Origin: Algoriphagus yeomjeoni
Lineage (GTDB): Bacteria > Bacteroidota > Bacteroidia > Cytophagales > Cyclobacteriaceae
Direction of reading: 5' to 3'
Length of the DNA: 36,166 bases
Assembly (NCBI RefSeq): GCF_003259505.1
Contig: NZ_QLLK01000022.1
Span: forward strand, 1 to 36,166
The translations under genes were made by a program, and so were the position numbers. The first letter of the stretch is position 1. Each line of letters begins with the position of its first letter. The notes beneath the pieces are model-generated. The model did no database searches, was not told the DNA's origin, and saw only the letters and a list, made by a program, of their open reading frames with translations. Shown piece after piece: positions 16,131 through 24,224 of this stretch.

Positions 16131-16853
16131 TTAATTGGCTTTCACATCCAAAATTACTCCAACAGTATTGTAGATAAACTTGTCTTTTGCTTTATCTGCT
16201 ACGCTAGATTCGTCTTGGTAAGAAAGTCCCCATTCAGTTCTGTCGATATTGAAGCCAGCTTTTGCTGTTACTGTACCGTCATTTAAGTTTACTGTTGCAG
16301 GAAACTTGATGTTTTTAGTTGTTCCTCTCATTGTAAGGTTACCACTGATCCAGTGAGTAGGTGTTTCTGTATTCAATTCTGTTGCAGCAACTGGTGTGTT
16401 TTCAGTTTCATACTGCTCTTCTTCAGCGACTACGTCACCAGCTGAGAATGGCTCAACAGATGTGATTTCGAAAGTTGCTGTTGGATGGTTTGCAGCATCA
16501 AAGAAGTCATCAGATTGTAAATGACCAGTCAGCTTTCCGTGCATTTCAGAACCTTCTTCCAAATCATGTACTTCTAAAGCAGTAATGTCGAATGTAATTT
16601 TTCCTCCAGTAATGCTTCCTCCGTCGACTGCTACAGTACCATCCATTACTGGAATGATTCCTGTATGTTGTCCAGTTGGCTTGTACCCTTTCCAAGAAAT
16701 GGCAGTAGCTGAATTGTCAATTGATAAGGTCTGGCCTTCAGTAGCTGCAACTTCTTTTGCGTCAGTGGTTTCTACAGTTTCTCCAGATTGACCGCATGCA
16801 AATGTCAGCAATGCAGCTGCTAGAATAAGGCCTGTTTGTTTGATAGTTTTCAT
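16131..16853 (-). CDS. YceI-like lipoprotein
   Basis: 240 residues with a lipoprotein signal (hydrophobic run ending TFA-C20). The YceI lipocalin-like fold is visible as AISWKGYKPTGQHTGIIPV, GGSITGGKITFDITALEV, HLQSDDFFDAANHPTATFEI, GNLTMRGTTKNIKFPATV and RTEWGLSY. YceI proteins bind long isoprenoid or amphiphilic lipids. An acidic insertion (about 136-160, EEEQYETENTPVAATE) interrupts the barrel. Single gene with its own terminator. Confidence 0.9.
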   Translation of the reverse strand: MKTIKQTGLILAAALLTFACGQSGETVETTDAKEVAATEGQTLSIDNSATAISWKGYKPTGQHTGIIPVMDGTVAVDGGSITGGKITFDITALEVHDLEEGSEMHGKLTGHLQSDDFFDAANHPTATFEITSVEPFSAGDVVAEEEQYETENTPVAATELNTETPTHWISGNLTMRGTTKNIKFPATVNLNDGTVTAKAGFNIDRTEWGLSYQDESSVADKAKDKFIYNTVGVILDVKAN

Positions 16854-16985
16854 TGGTGTAAGTTTTTTCTAAATTATGTGTATATACATGCAAACTCAAA
16901 ATTTGCTAAAAAGTTCATTACACAAAAGAAAAAGTGAAACTTTGTATCAGATTTATTGAAATACGATATTCTTAAGTAGGTAAAT

Positions 16986-17498
16986 ATGGCATTGCAATTA
17001 GAAGTAAATGGGAAAACTCCTTCTTTCGGAGACGGGTGTTGGTTAGCTCCAAACGCTACTGTAGTAGGAGATGTACAGATGGGAGCTAATTGTACAGTCT
17101 GGTTTAACGCAGTGATTAGGGGCGATGTTCATGAAATCCGAATAGGGAATGACACTAATATTCAAGATGGTGCTGTAATTCATTGTACCTATAAAAAGGC
17201 AGGGACTTACATTGGTAACCAAGTCTCTATAGCTCACAATGCAGTGGTTCATGGCTGTACGATTCATGACCGAGTTTTGATAGGGATGGGGGCGATCGTG
17301 ATGGATGGAGCAGTTGTTAATTCTGGAGCAGTAATCGCTGCCGGTGCTGTAGTATTAGCTAACACCATTGTGGAAGCAAATTCAATTTATGCAGGAATGC
17401 CTGCAAAAAAGGTGAAAGAAACTGGTCCTGAAATGGAGGATGTTATCTCAAGGACAGCAAAAAACTATCCCATGTACGCAAGTTGGTATAAAACCTAG
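16986..17498 (+). CDS. Gamma-class carbonic anhydrase family protein
   Basis: 170 residues of left-handed beta-helix hexapeptide repeats. The zinc ligands of the family are in place: H66 (GAVIHCTY), H84 and H89 (SIAHNAVVHGC), the last two with the 5-residue spacing of archaeal Cam. The helix ends with AGMPAKKVKE. Many relatives (YrdA/PaaY) have weak or no carbonic anhydrase activity, so hydration of CO2 is likely but not certain. Confidence 0.93.
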   Translation: MALQLEVNGKTPSFGDGCWLAPNATVVGDVQMGANCTVWFNAVIRGDVHEIRIGNDTNIQDGAVIHCTYKKAGTYIGNQVSIAHNAVVHGCTIHDRVLIGMGAIVMDGAVVNSGAVIAAGAVVLANTIVEANSIYAGMPAKKVKETGPEMEDVISRTAKNYPMYASWYKT

Positions 17499-17587
17499 AA
17501 TGAGAATTCACCGAGGGAAATTGACTAAATGATTATTTATATTACCTCAGAATCTTTTACTATGTATTTAAAATGTAATTTTTTTCT

Positions 17588-18103
17588 ATGAAAGTCATTT
17601 TTAAAACGCTGGAAAAGTCCTCCATTTTGGCTTTTCTTTTTGCCTTATTTGTCTGTTTTAATTTTTTGTTAAACCTGTACATGCCTCCAAAATTGGCATT
17701 GGACTTACGGTTTGCCTACTCTGCCAGTGAAGCATTTAGTGTTTTGCAGACCATGGGAGAAAGCATGAGGAAACAATACCTTTTGATAATTTGGGCATTG
17801 GATATGCCGTACATGATTTTTTATTTATTACTTCTCATTGGGCTTATCTGTAAAATCTGGAAGAAAAAATGTCTTATTATTTTACCTATAATCACAGTAT
17901 TATTGGATCTTTTTGAGAACCTTACGGTCTCTGTTCTAATTCTGAGATTTCCTTCCGAAAGCTTCACTCTCGGATATATGGCCTCATTTTTTAGCACCAC
18001 CAAATGGATCTTTGTAGGTGCCTGTCTTCTCTATATAATTGTTGGGTTGATCCGGAATCTTCTGTATAAGCGCAGAACCGATCTCGATTTGAAGGGCGAG
18101 TAA
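17588..18103 (+). CDS. Four-helix membrane protein of unknown function
   Basis: 171 residues with about four hydrophobic segments (roughly 14-32, 63-86, 92-114 and 136-158) and a basic C-terminal tail (NLLYKRRTDLDLKGE), predicting a multi-pass inner-membrane protein with a cytoplasmic tail. No conserved catalytic motif is seen. It stands alone between the carbonic anhydrase and the biosynthetic cluster. Confidence 0.8.
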   Translation: MKVIFKTLEKSSILAFLFALFVCFNFLLNLYMPPKLALDLRFAYSASEAFSVLQTMGESMRKQYLLIIWALDMPYMIFYLLLLIGLICKIWKKKCLIILPIITVLLDLFENLTVSVLILRFPSESFTLGYMASFFSTTKWIFVGACLLYIIVGLIRNLLYKRRTDLDLKGE

Positions 18104-18221
18104 TTAATCTTTTTTCAATAAGCTGACACTACTTTCTTTTCTTTTTAGGATATTATGACTAGTATTTGAAAGTGAGAGAAAACCTCTGATTTTTCAGTGT
18201 TTGTTGAAATTTTATTTGTGT

Positions 18222-18312
18222 AATCGAACATGTTGAAAACGGTACGCAGATGTATGATGATACATCTTGAGAGATTCCAAGTGGCCAATTGAGATCTAAT
18301 TTTAAGCACATG
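18222..18312 (+). repeat. Leader repeat, copy 1 (before the esterase)
   Basis: About 91 bases from AATCGAACATG to the esterase ATG. It aligns with 19051-19156 and 19158-19250: shared features are AATCGARCATG at the left, a middle ATGATNAT, then GAGATTCC and GTGGCC, and a right end TAATTTTAAGCACATGAAA. All three end in a start-like ATG. It could be a cis-acting leader duplicated along the cluster, or a degenerate intergenic repeat. Confidence 0.6.
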
Positions 18313-19023
18313 AAAGAAGAATATTTAAAGTGGTTTTCTCCCCATTTACAGCGGGATGTAGAAATGTTGGTTTTTGGTCATGCTGGGTACCCAGTTGTAG
18401 TTTTTCCCACTTCAAAAGGCTCTTTTCATGAGAATCGTGATATGGGTTTAATTAAGTCTGCCCATTGGTATCTGGAACAAGGTCTTATCCAAATTTATTG
18501 TCCCATAAGTAATGATGCGGATAGTTTTTACAACAAAGGCATTCATCCTCATCAGCGAATTCAGAATCATGTAGCTTATGACAAAATGATTTGCCATGAG
18601 ATCGTAGAGCGAATCCGATTAAACACGCCTGTGGCTAAGGTGGTGATGGCTGGATGTAGTTTTGGTGGATATCATGCCGCCAATTTTGCCTTTAGGCATC
18701 CGGGCTATGTCAGTCATATGTTTAGTATGTCGGGAGCATTTGATATTCGAAGCTTTATGGATGGATACCAGCATGATGATATCTTTTACAATAATCCATT
18801 AGAATATCTACCAGGACTTCATGATCAGGAATTATGGAAAATGGATATTGTATTGGGGACCTCAAATTGGGATATCTGCTATGATGCGAATATCAAACTA
18901 CATGATACTCTCAGGGCAAAAAACGTAAATCATTGGTTTGACGTGCGTCAAAACCGCCAGCATGATTGGGATGTTTGGAAAGAGATGTTCCCGCATTACC
19001 TCAGTAGAATAAAGTTTAACTAG
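18310..19023 (+). CDS. Alpha/beta-hydrolase esterase (COG4947-like)
   Basis: 237 residues. The nucleophile elbow is GCSFGGYHA (Ser in G-x-S-x-G) and the likely catalytic His is in NRQHDWDVWKEMFPH near the C-terminus; FPTSKGSFHENRD probably forms the oxyanion side. No signal peptide, so cytoplasmic. ATG at 18310 is chosen because an upstream TTG at 18289 lies in the leader repeat. It opens a five-gene same-strand cluster with two ATP-grasp-type proteins, a COG2170 ligase and an amidotransferase-like protein, so it may release or trim the product. The cluster assignment is an inference. Confidence 0.87.
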   Translation: MKEEYLKWFSPHLQRDVEMLVFGHAGYPVVVFPTSKGSFHENRDMGLIKSAHWYLEQGLIQIYCPISNDADSFYNKGIHPHQRIQNHVAYDKMICHEIVERIRLNTPVAKVVMAGCSFGGYHAANFAFRHPGYVSHMFSMSGAFDIRSFMDGYQHDDIFYNNPLEYLPGLHDQELWKMDIVLGTSNWDICYDANIKLHDTLRAKNVNHWFDVRQNRQHDWDVWKEMFPHYLSRIKFN

Positions 19024-19050
19024 ATCAGCTTATAAAAATATTTTGTATTA

Positions 19051-19156
19051 AATCGAGCATGACGAAGAACCTCACACACTGGGATGATTATACCCTTGCG
19101 AGATTCCTCCCGATAGCTATCGGGATGGCCATTGAATAACTAATTATAAACACATG
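19051..19156 (+). repeat. Leader repeat, copy 2 (with REP insertion)
   Basis: 106 bases, AATCGAGCATG to CACATG. Compared with copy 3 it carries an extra segment containing the perfect palindrome CCCGATAGCTATCGGG (19109-19124) between GATTCC and GGCCATT, which explains its greater length. Its terminal ATG is not followed by a long gene but runs directly into copy 3, so this copy looks like a tandem duplicate of a leader with the start codon. Confidence 0.65.
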
Positions 19157-19157
19157 A

Positions 19158-19250
19158 AATCGAGCATGACCCAAAGCGACACACAGAGGTATGATTATGC
19201 TGCTTGCGAAGATTCCATGTGGCCATTAAAAATCAAATTATAAACACATG
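19158..19250 (+). repeat. Leader repeat, copy 3 (before the ATP-grasp gene)
   Basis: 93 bases, AATCGAGCATGACC to the ATG of the ATP-grasp gene, tandem to copy 2. The right end AATTATAAACACATGAA is shared with copy 2 exactly. A 29-codon frame (19154-19243) overlaps it but is not conserved as coding in the other copies, because of a one-base difference. No known riboswitch fold was recognised. Confidence 0.65.
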
Positions 19251-20204
19251 AAAAAAATAGGAATACTTTTCGGAATGGAGGACACTTTTCCTCAGGCTTT
19301 TATTGATAGAGTAAATCAGAAAGCTGAAAAAGGAATAATCGCTGAAGCAGTTCAGATTGATAAGGTGATTCAAAACCAGTTAACAGAATATACTGTGATT
19401 ATAGATAGGATATCGCAGGATGTCCCTTTCTACAGAGCATATCTGAAAAATGCTGCCTTGACTGGCACCGCAGTGATCAATAACCCTTTTTGGTGGAGTG
19501 CAGATGATAAGTTTTTCAATAATGCGCTAGCAGATCAATTGGGCGTACCGCTTCCTAAAACTGTGATTTTACCCTCCTCCAAGCATCCGGATGACACTTC
19601 TTCCAAGTCATTTAGAAATCTTGTTGCTCCTTTAGATTGGGAAGGGATATTTGAATACGTAGGGTTTCCTGCTTACATGAAGCCTTATGCCGGTGGAGGT
19701 TGGAAAAATGTCTATCGCCTGGAGGACAAGGAGGAGTTTTTCAGAACGCACCCTGAGACTGGACAACTTGTAATGATGCTTCAGGAGGAAATTGTCTTTG
19801 AAGAGTATTTTAGAGTGTATTGTCTTGGTGGAAAAGCTGTAAAAATCATGCCTTACGAACCGCGTAATCCACATCATTTACGCTATGTGGTTGATGGTCC
19901 TCCAGCTTCAAAGAAATTATTGGCAACAGTTAAAGATTATACTTTGAGGCTTTGCAAAGGTCTCGGCTATGATTTCAATACGGTAGAATTTGCTGTGAAA
20001 GATGGGATTCCTTATGCTATTGATTTTGGAAACCCAGCTCCTGATGCAGATATAAATTCTGTAGGAGCAGAGAATTTCGAATGGGTAGTGGAAGAGGCAG
20101 CTAAAATGGCAATCAGCTATGCAAAGGCTCAGAAGCCAGGTAAAATGAACCTAACCTGGGGGACATTTATGAAGGATTCTATAAGTAGTGCCAAGAGGTT
20201 CTAA
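19248..20204 (+). CDS. ATP-grasp carboxylate-amine ligase (RimK-like)
   Basis: 318 residues. ATP-grasp elements: the lid/phosphate region AYMKPYAGGGWKNVY (K145, Gly 149-151), the purine-side LQEEIVFEEYFRVYC (around 179-192), and the metal-binding NTVEFAV...YAIDFGNPAPDAD (E247, D259, N262). The family activates a carboxylate as acyl-phosphate with ATP and couples it to an amine or thiol. The N-terminal ~100 residues form the pre-ATP-grasp domain. 24 bases upstream of the COG2170 gene, so in one transcript. Substrate unknown; with its neighbours, a small peptide-like metabolite is likely. Confidence 0.9.
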   Translation: MKKIGILFGMEDTFPQAFIDRVNQKAEKGIIAEAVQIDKVIQNQLTEYTVIIDRISQDVPFYRAYLKNAALTGTAVINNPFWWSADDKFFNNALADQLGVPLPKTVILPSSKHPDDTSSKSFRNLVAPLDWEGIFEYVGFPAYMKPYAGGGWKNVYRLEDKEEFFRTHPETGQLVMMLQEEIVFEEYFRVYCLGGKAVKIMPYEPRNPHHLRYVVDGPPASKKLLATVKDYTLRLCKGLGYDFNTVEFAVKDGIPYAIDFGNPAPDADINSVGAENFEWVVEEAAKMAISYAKAQKPGKMNLTWGTFMKDSISSAKRF

Positions 20205-20228
20205 TAATTTTCAGCTTAACGAATTACC

Positions 20229-21347
20229 ATGGCTTTATCACTGAAAAAACTACCCAAATTCACATTAGGAGTAGAAGAAGAATATCAGATTATAGATCCT
20301 GAAACCAGAGATCTTCGCTCCCACATGTCAAAAATAGTGGAAGGAGGGAAGATTACTTTGAAAGAGCAGGTAAAAGCCGAAATGCACCAATCGGTGGTAG
20401 AAGTAGGTACTAATGTCTGTGAAAATGTAGCCCAAGCTAGAGCTGAGGTTTCTTCTCTTCGAAATAAAATCTCTGAATTAGCTGCAAAGCAAGATTTAGT
20501 GGTTGGGGCTGCCAGTACTCACCCATTTGCCAGATGGCAAGATCAGGAAATAACTGACGATCCAAGATATCATGTGATTGTAGATGAATTAAAGGATATC
20601 GCTAGGTCAAATCTGATTTTTGGACTTCATGTCCATGTGGGAATTGATAATCGGGAAATAGCGATTCAACTCATGAATCAGGCTTGCTATTTTCTGCCTC
20701 ATATTTATGCGCTGACTACAAACTCACCTTTTTGGGAAGGGAGAAATACAGGTTTTAAGGCATTTAGAGCTAAAGTTTTTGCCAAGTTTCCTAGAACTGG
20801 ATTACCGGAATATTTTGATTCTGTGCAATCTTATGATAATTACCTAGAGACTTTGGTCAAAACAAATTGCATAGACAATCCTAAAAAAATATGGTGGGAT
20901 CTAAGAATTCACCCATTTTTCAGCACGATTGAATTCCGCATTTGCGACATGTGCCTGACGGTAGATGAGACCACATGTATCGTGGCTTTAATCCAGGCTG
21001 TGGTCGCTAAACTCTACAAGCTTTTATTGAGCAACACGAGCTTTAATATCTATAGAATAGCGCTGATTCGTGAAAACAAATTTCGGGCGGCACGCAATGG
21101 AATTGAAGGTAAGCTCATTGATTTTGGAAGGAAAATAGAAGTCCCTACATCAGAATTGATCATGGAGCTTTTGGATTTTATAGATGATGTGGTCGATGAA
21201 TTGGACAGTAGGTCAGAAATCGAATATGTCCATCAAATCCTGAAAAATGGTACTGGAGCAGATCAGCAATTAGCAGTTTTTGATCAAACTCAAGATTTGA
21301 AAAAAGTAGTAGATATGATCACGTCAAAGTTTAACGAAGGGATTTAA
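20229..21347 (+). CDS. COG2170 carboxylate-amine ligase (GCS2/YbdK-type)
   Basis: 372 residues of the glutamate-cysteine ligase 2 family: LGVEEEYQIIDPETRDL (metal and ATP site, residues 13-29), QSVVEVGTNVCENV, ASTHPFARW, NLIFGLHVHVGIDN (129-142) and WWDLRIHPFFSTIEFRICD. The family uses the glutamine-synthetase fold to join an amino acid carboxylate to an amine with ATP; E. coli YbdK has weak glutamate-cysteine ligase activity. No glutathione synthetase or other GshA partner is nearby. Third gene of the cluster, 44 bases before the amidotransferase-like gene. Confidence 0.93.
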   Translation: MALSLKKLPKFTLGVEEEYQIIDPETRDLRSHMSKIVEGGKITLKEQVKAEMHQSVVEVGTNVCENVAQARAEVSSLRNKISELAAKQDLVVGAASTHPFARWQDQEITDDPRYHVIVDELKDIARSNLIFGLHVHVGIDNREIAIQLMNQACYFLPHIYALTTNSPFWEGRNTGFKAFRAKVFAKFPRTGLPEYFDSVQSYDNYLETLVKTNCIDNPKKIWWDLRIHPFFSTIEFRICDMCLTVDETTCIVALIQAVVAKLYKLLLSNTSFNIYRIALIRENKFRAARNGIEGKLIDFGRKIEVPTSELIMELLDFIDDVVDELDSRSEIEYVHQILKNGTGADQQLAVFDQTQDLKKVVDMITSKFNEGI

Positions 21348-21391
21348 GCGCTTTTATTACCTTTGCGGGCGCAATATAAAAATTAGGCAAC

Positions 21392-22222
21392 GTGGGAAAG
21401 AAAAAATTGAACTTGGCGATCTTGGATATGTACGATAGCGAGCCAAATCAGGGGATGCGTTGTATCAAGGATATACTAGCTCGATTTGAGAGCCAGTTAA
21501 CCTACAAGGTATTTGATGTGAGAGGCAAAGCCGAAATACCTGATATCCGTGATTATGATCTATTCATTTCAACCGGTGGACCTGGAAATCCAATGGATGG
21601 AGATGGAAATTGGGATTTGAAATACTTTGATTTCTTAGATCAAATATGGATCTGGAATCAAAATTATAACCATAAAAAATATATACTCTTCATTTGTCAC
21701 TCCTTCCAAATGGCCTGTAGGCACTTTGGATTAGGTACGCTCACCAAGAGGAAATCGACCTCTTTCGGGGTGATGTCAGTTCATAAGACAGCTGAAGGAC
21801 AAAAGGACTCCTTATTACAAAACCTATCTAATCCGTTCTGGGCTATAGATTCTAGAGATTATCAGGTGGTGCAACCAGATTTGAAGAAATTCAAAGTGCT
21901 AGGAGCCAAGATCATAGCGCTTGAAAAGATCCGCGACCATGTAGAGTACGAGAGGGCGATCATGGCAATTCGGTTTTCCCCAGAAATGGTTGGGACTCAA
22001 TTCCATCCAGAAGCAGACCCAGTGAGTTTTTTGGCTCATTTGAAAAAAGCAGAGGTTAAAGAGAAAATCATTGCGGTAAAAGGCAAAATCAAGTTTAGAA
22101 GAATGCTGGAGCATTTGGTAGATGAGGATAAAATCTACAAGACTAATGAAACGCTGATTCCTAATTTTCTTGAGCAATCTATCCAACAAGTAAAGGCTTC
22201 CAAAACACTTACTTTAATTTAA
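21392..22222 (+). CDS. Class I glutamine amidotransferase-like protein
   Basis: 276 residues. Triad candidates: C102 in LFICHSFQMAC, H205 and E207 in TQFHPEAD; an oxyanion-type STGGPGNPMDG loop is at 60-70. The nucleophile elbow is I-C-H-S in place of the usual G-x-C-x-G, so the active site is non-standard. GMP-synthase-like glutaminase domains normally supply ammonia to a partner synthetase; here the partners would be the adjacent ligases. Alternatively it could be a gamma-glutamyl hydrolase. The start is GTG at 21392 with no better ATG. It ends 6 bases before the next gene. Confidence 0.85.
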   Translation: MGKKKLNLAILDMYDSEPNQGMRCIKDILARFESQLTYKVFDVRGKAEIPDIRDYDLFISTGGPGNPMDGDGNWDLKYFDFLDQIWIWNQNYNHKKYILFICHSFQMACRHFGLGTLTKRKSTSFGVMSVHKTAEGQKDSLLQNLSNPFWAIDSRDYQVVQPDLKKFKVLGAKIIALEKIRDHVEYERAIMAIRFSPEMVGTQFHPEADPVSFLAHLKKAEVKEKIIAVKGKIKFRRMLEHLVDEDKIYKTNETLIPNFLEQSIQQVKASKTLTLI

Positions 22223-22228
22223 AATGCT

Positions 22229-23419
22229 ATGATTGAATCCCGCAGAGCTCAATTTAATAGGGAATTTTCTGTAGAGAAATATCAGGATTTCCTTGCAGAC
22301 ATAGCCACGGACTTCGATTATGCACCCACTTTTAGAGTAGCTGAAACTCCTTTCTTTATCCCGAATGAGGTTAAAAATCAGCTGGAAGAAGCTTGTCAGG
22401 AAGTTTGCGATTTCATTGGGAAACCTGACTTCAAAGCTATTACGCAGCGGGCAATTGATCTTAATACCGAGGTTCCGAATGAAGATGCACATACGCAGTT
22501 TATGGCTATTGATTTTGGGATTTGTGAAGAAAACGGTCAGATAGTACCCAAACTGATTGAGGTGCAGGGCTTTCCATCCATCTTTAATTTCCAATTTAAT
22601 CTCTACCAAAAGTTTCAAAAGCAATATCCATTTTTAGCTGAATTGACCCCTTACTGGTCAGGTATAAACGCTGAAAGTTATTTGGAGAAGCTCAAGGAGG
22701 TCTTATTCAATGGACATGATAGCTCAGAAGTGGTTTTGCTCGAGATAGAGCCGGAAAAGCAGAATACGAAGATCGACTTTTACTATTGTCACCGGGATCT
22801 GGGGATTCCCATCGTCTGCGTGACGGATGTGATAAAGGAAGGAAAGCAGCTTTTTTATAGAAATGAAGCTGGTGAAAAAACGAGAATCAAAAGGATTTAT
22901 AACCGGGTGATTTTTGATGAGCTTGATCTCAGACAGGATTTGAAATTGCAGTTTAGTTTTCAGGACAAGTTAGATGTAGAATGGGCAGGACATCCGAACT
23001 GGTACTCGAGGATTTCTAAGTTCATCTTACCTTACCTGCACGGGCAATACTTTATAGAAACCAAGTTGCTTAGTGAGTTGGATGAGATTCCAGAGGACCT
23101 GGAAAATTACGTATTGAAGCCTTTGTTTTCATTTTCTGGTTCCGGCGTGATATTCAATGTGAAAAGAGAGGATATAGCTCAAGTGAAAGATAAGGACCTG
23201 TATATCCTACAGAAAAAAGTAGCTTATGCTCCAGTGATTCAATCTCCTGACGGAAATGTAAAAGTAGAGGTGAGAATTTTGGTTTTATGGCCAGAAAAGG
23301 ATGAAAAACCGACATTGGTTGGGAACTTATCCAGACTTAGCCGTGGAGAGATGATCGGTGTGAAATTCAATAAAGACAAAGATTGGGTGGGTGGATCAAT
23401 CGGCCTTTTTGAGAAATAA
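22229..23419 (+). CDS. ATP-grasp-like ligase, last gene of cluster
   Basis: 396 residues. Visible elements are LIEVQGFPSIFNFQF (109-123), YNRVIFDELDL (224-234), a glycine-rich ATP loop KPLFSFSGSGV (297-307) and VEVRILVLWP...LVGNLSRLSRGEMIG (347-377), consistent with an ATP-grasp fold of the divergent YgiC/YheC kind. The family has no assigned product that I know. It starts 6 bases after the amidotransferase-like gene, and the cluster then closes with a strong terminator. Confidence 0.72.
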   Translation: MIESRRAQFNREFSVEKYQDFLADIATDFDYAPTFRVAETPFFIPNEVKNQLEEACQEVCDFIGKPDFKAITQRAIDLNTEVPNEDAHTQFMAIDFGICEENGQIVPKLIEVQGFPSIFNFQFNLYQKFQKQYPFLAELTPYWSGINAESYLEKLKEVLFNGHDSSEVVLLEIEPEKQNTKIDFYYCHRDLGIPIVCVTDVIKEGKQLFYRNEAGEKTRIKRIYNRVIFDELDLRQDLKLQFSFQDKLDVEWAGHPNWYSRISKFILPYLHGQYFIETKLLSELDEIPEDLENYVLKPLFSFSGSGVIFNVKREDIAQVKDKDLYILQKKVAYAPVIQSPDGNVKVEVRILVLWPEKDEKPTLVGNLSRLSRGEMIGVKFNKDKDWVGGSIGLFEK

Positions 23420-23434
23420 GGAATAGTACGGGCA

Positions 23435-23472
23435 ACAAAAAATGGCAGCGAGAAATCACTGCCATTTTTTGT
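23435..23472. terminator. Bidirectional terminator closing the ligase cluster and pyrE
   Basis: A 14-bp perfect stem (ACAAAAAATGGCAG with CTGCCATTTTTTGT, 10-base loop) has T-runs in both directions, between the plus-strand gene ending at 23419 and pyrE (minus) ending at 23482. Confidence 0.93.
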
Positions 23473-23481
23473 TTCTGTAGT

Positions 23482-24126
23482 TTACTGTTTCCAGACTGCT
23501 GGGTCTTTTCTCCATTCCGAAAGAGATTCCAGCGTATCATCTGTAATATATTTTCTACGAACAGCCATCGGAAGCATCGCTTCATAATGACTAAGACAGA
23601 CAAGTTTCACACCCGCATTGTCAAAATTTTCCTTTGCTACATCAAATCCGTAGCTGAAAATGGCAACCATCCCCAGCACCTCAAATCCTGCGTCTAATAA
23701 ATCTTGTGTTGCTTTGAGAGAACTTCCCCCTGTAGAAACAAGGTCTTCCACCACGACTACCTTTTGACCTGGAATGATCTTTCCTTCGATCATATTTTCC
23801 ATTCCATGACCTTTTGCCTTAGATCGCACATAGATGAAGGGTAAGTCCAGATCATTTGCAAGCAAAGCTCCTTGAGGGATCCCTGCGGTAGCAACTCCGG
23901 CAATTGCTTCTACGGTAGGGAAATAGTGCTGAATGCTCCTTGTCAACTGCTTTTTGATCATCGTACGGACCTTTGGAAAAGAAAGCGAGAGCCTATTGTC
24001 ACAATAAATTGGTGATTTCCAGCCTGATGCCCAAGTAAAAGGTTTGTCAGGCTGAAGTCTAATTGCCTGTATTTCCAATAATTTATCAGCTACTTCAGCA
24101 GCTACATTCGCGTCTAAAATTTCCAT
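23482..24126 (-). CDS. pyrE: Orotate phosphoribosyltransferase
   Basis: 214 residues. The PRPP-binding loop VVVVEDLVSTGGSS (123-136), the flexible catalytic loop RSKAKGHGMEN (101-111) and SGWKSPIYCDNR are diagnostic. It joins orotate to PRPP to give OMP in pyrimidine synthesis. Single gene, divergent from the Nudix gene at 24225. Confidence 0.95.
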   Translation of the reverse strand: MEILDANVAAEVADKLLEIQAIRLQPDKPFTWASGWKSPIYCDNRLSLSFPKVRTMIKKQLTRSIQHYFPTVEAIAGVATAGIPQGALLANDLDLPFIYVRSKAKGHGMENMIEGKIIPGQKVVVVEDLVSTGGSSLKATQDLLDAGFEVLGMVAIFSYGFDVAKENFDNAGVKLVCLSHYEAMLPMAVRRKYITDDTLESLSEWRKDPAVWKQ

Positions 24127-24224
24127 GAAACAAAAATAAGAGATTAACTTAGGCTAAGGTTGTAGCAAGTCAAAAAAATATGCACTTTTGATTAATCCCA
24201 ACTCTGCCAAACCCCTGATTCACC

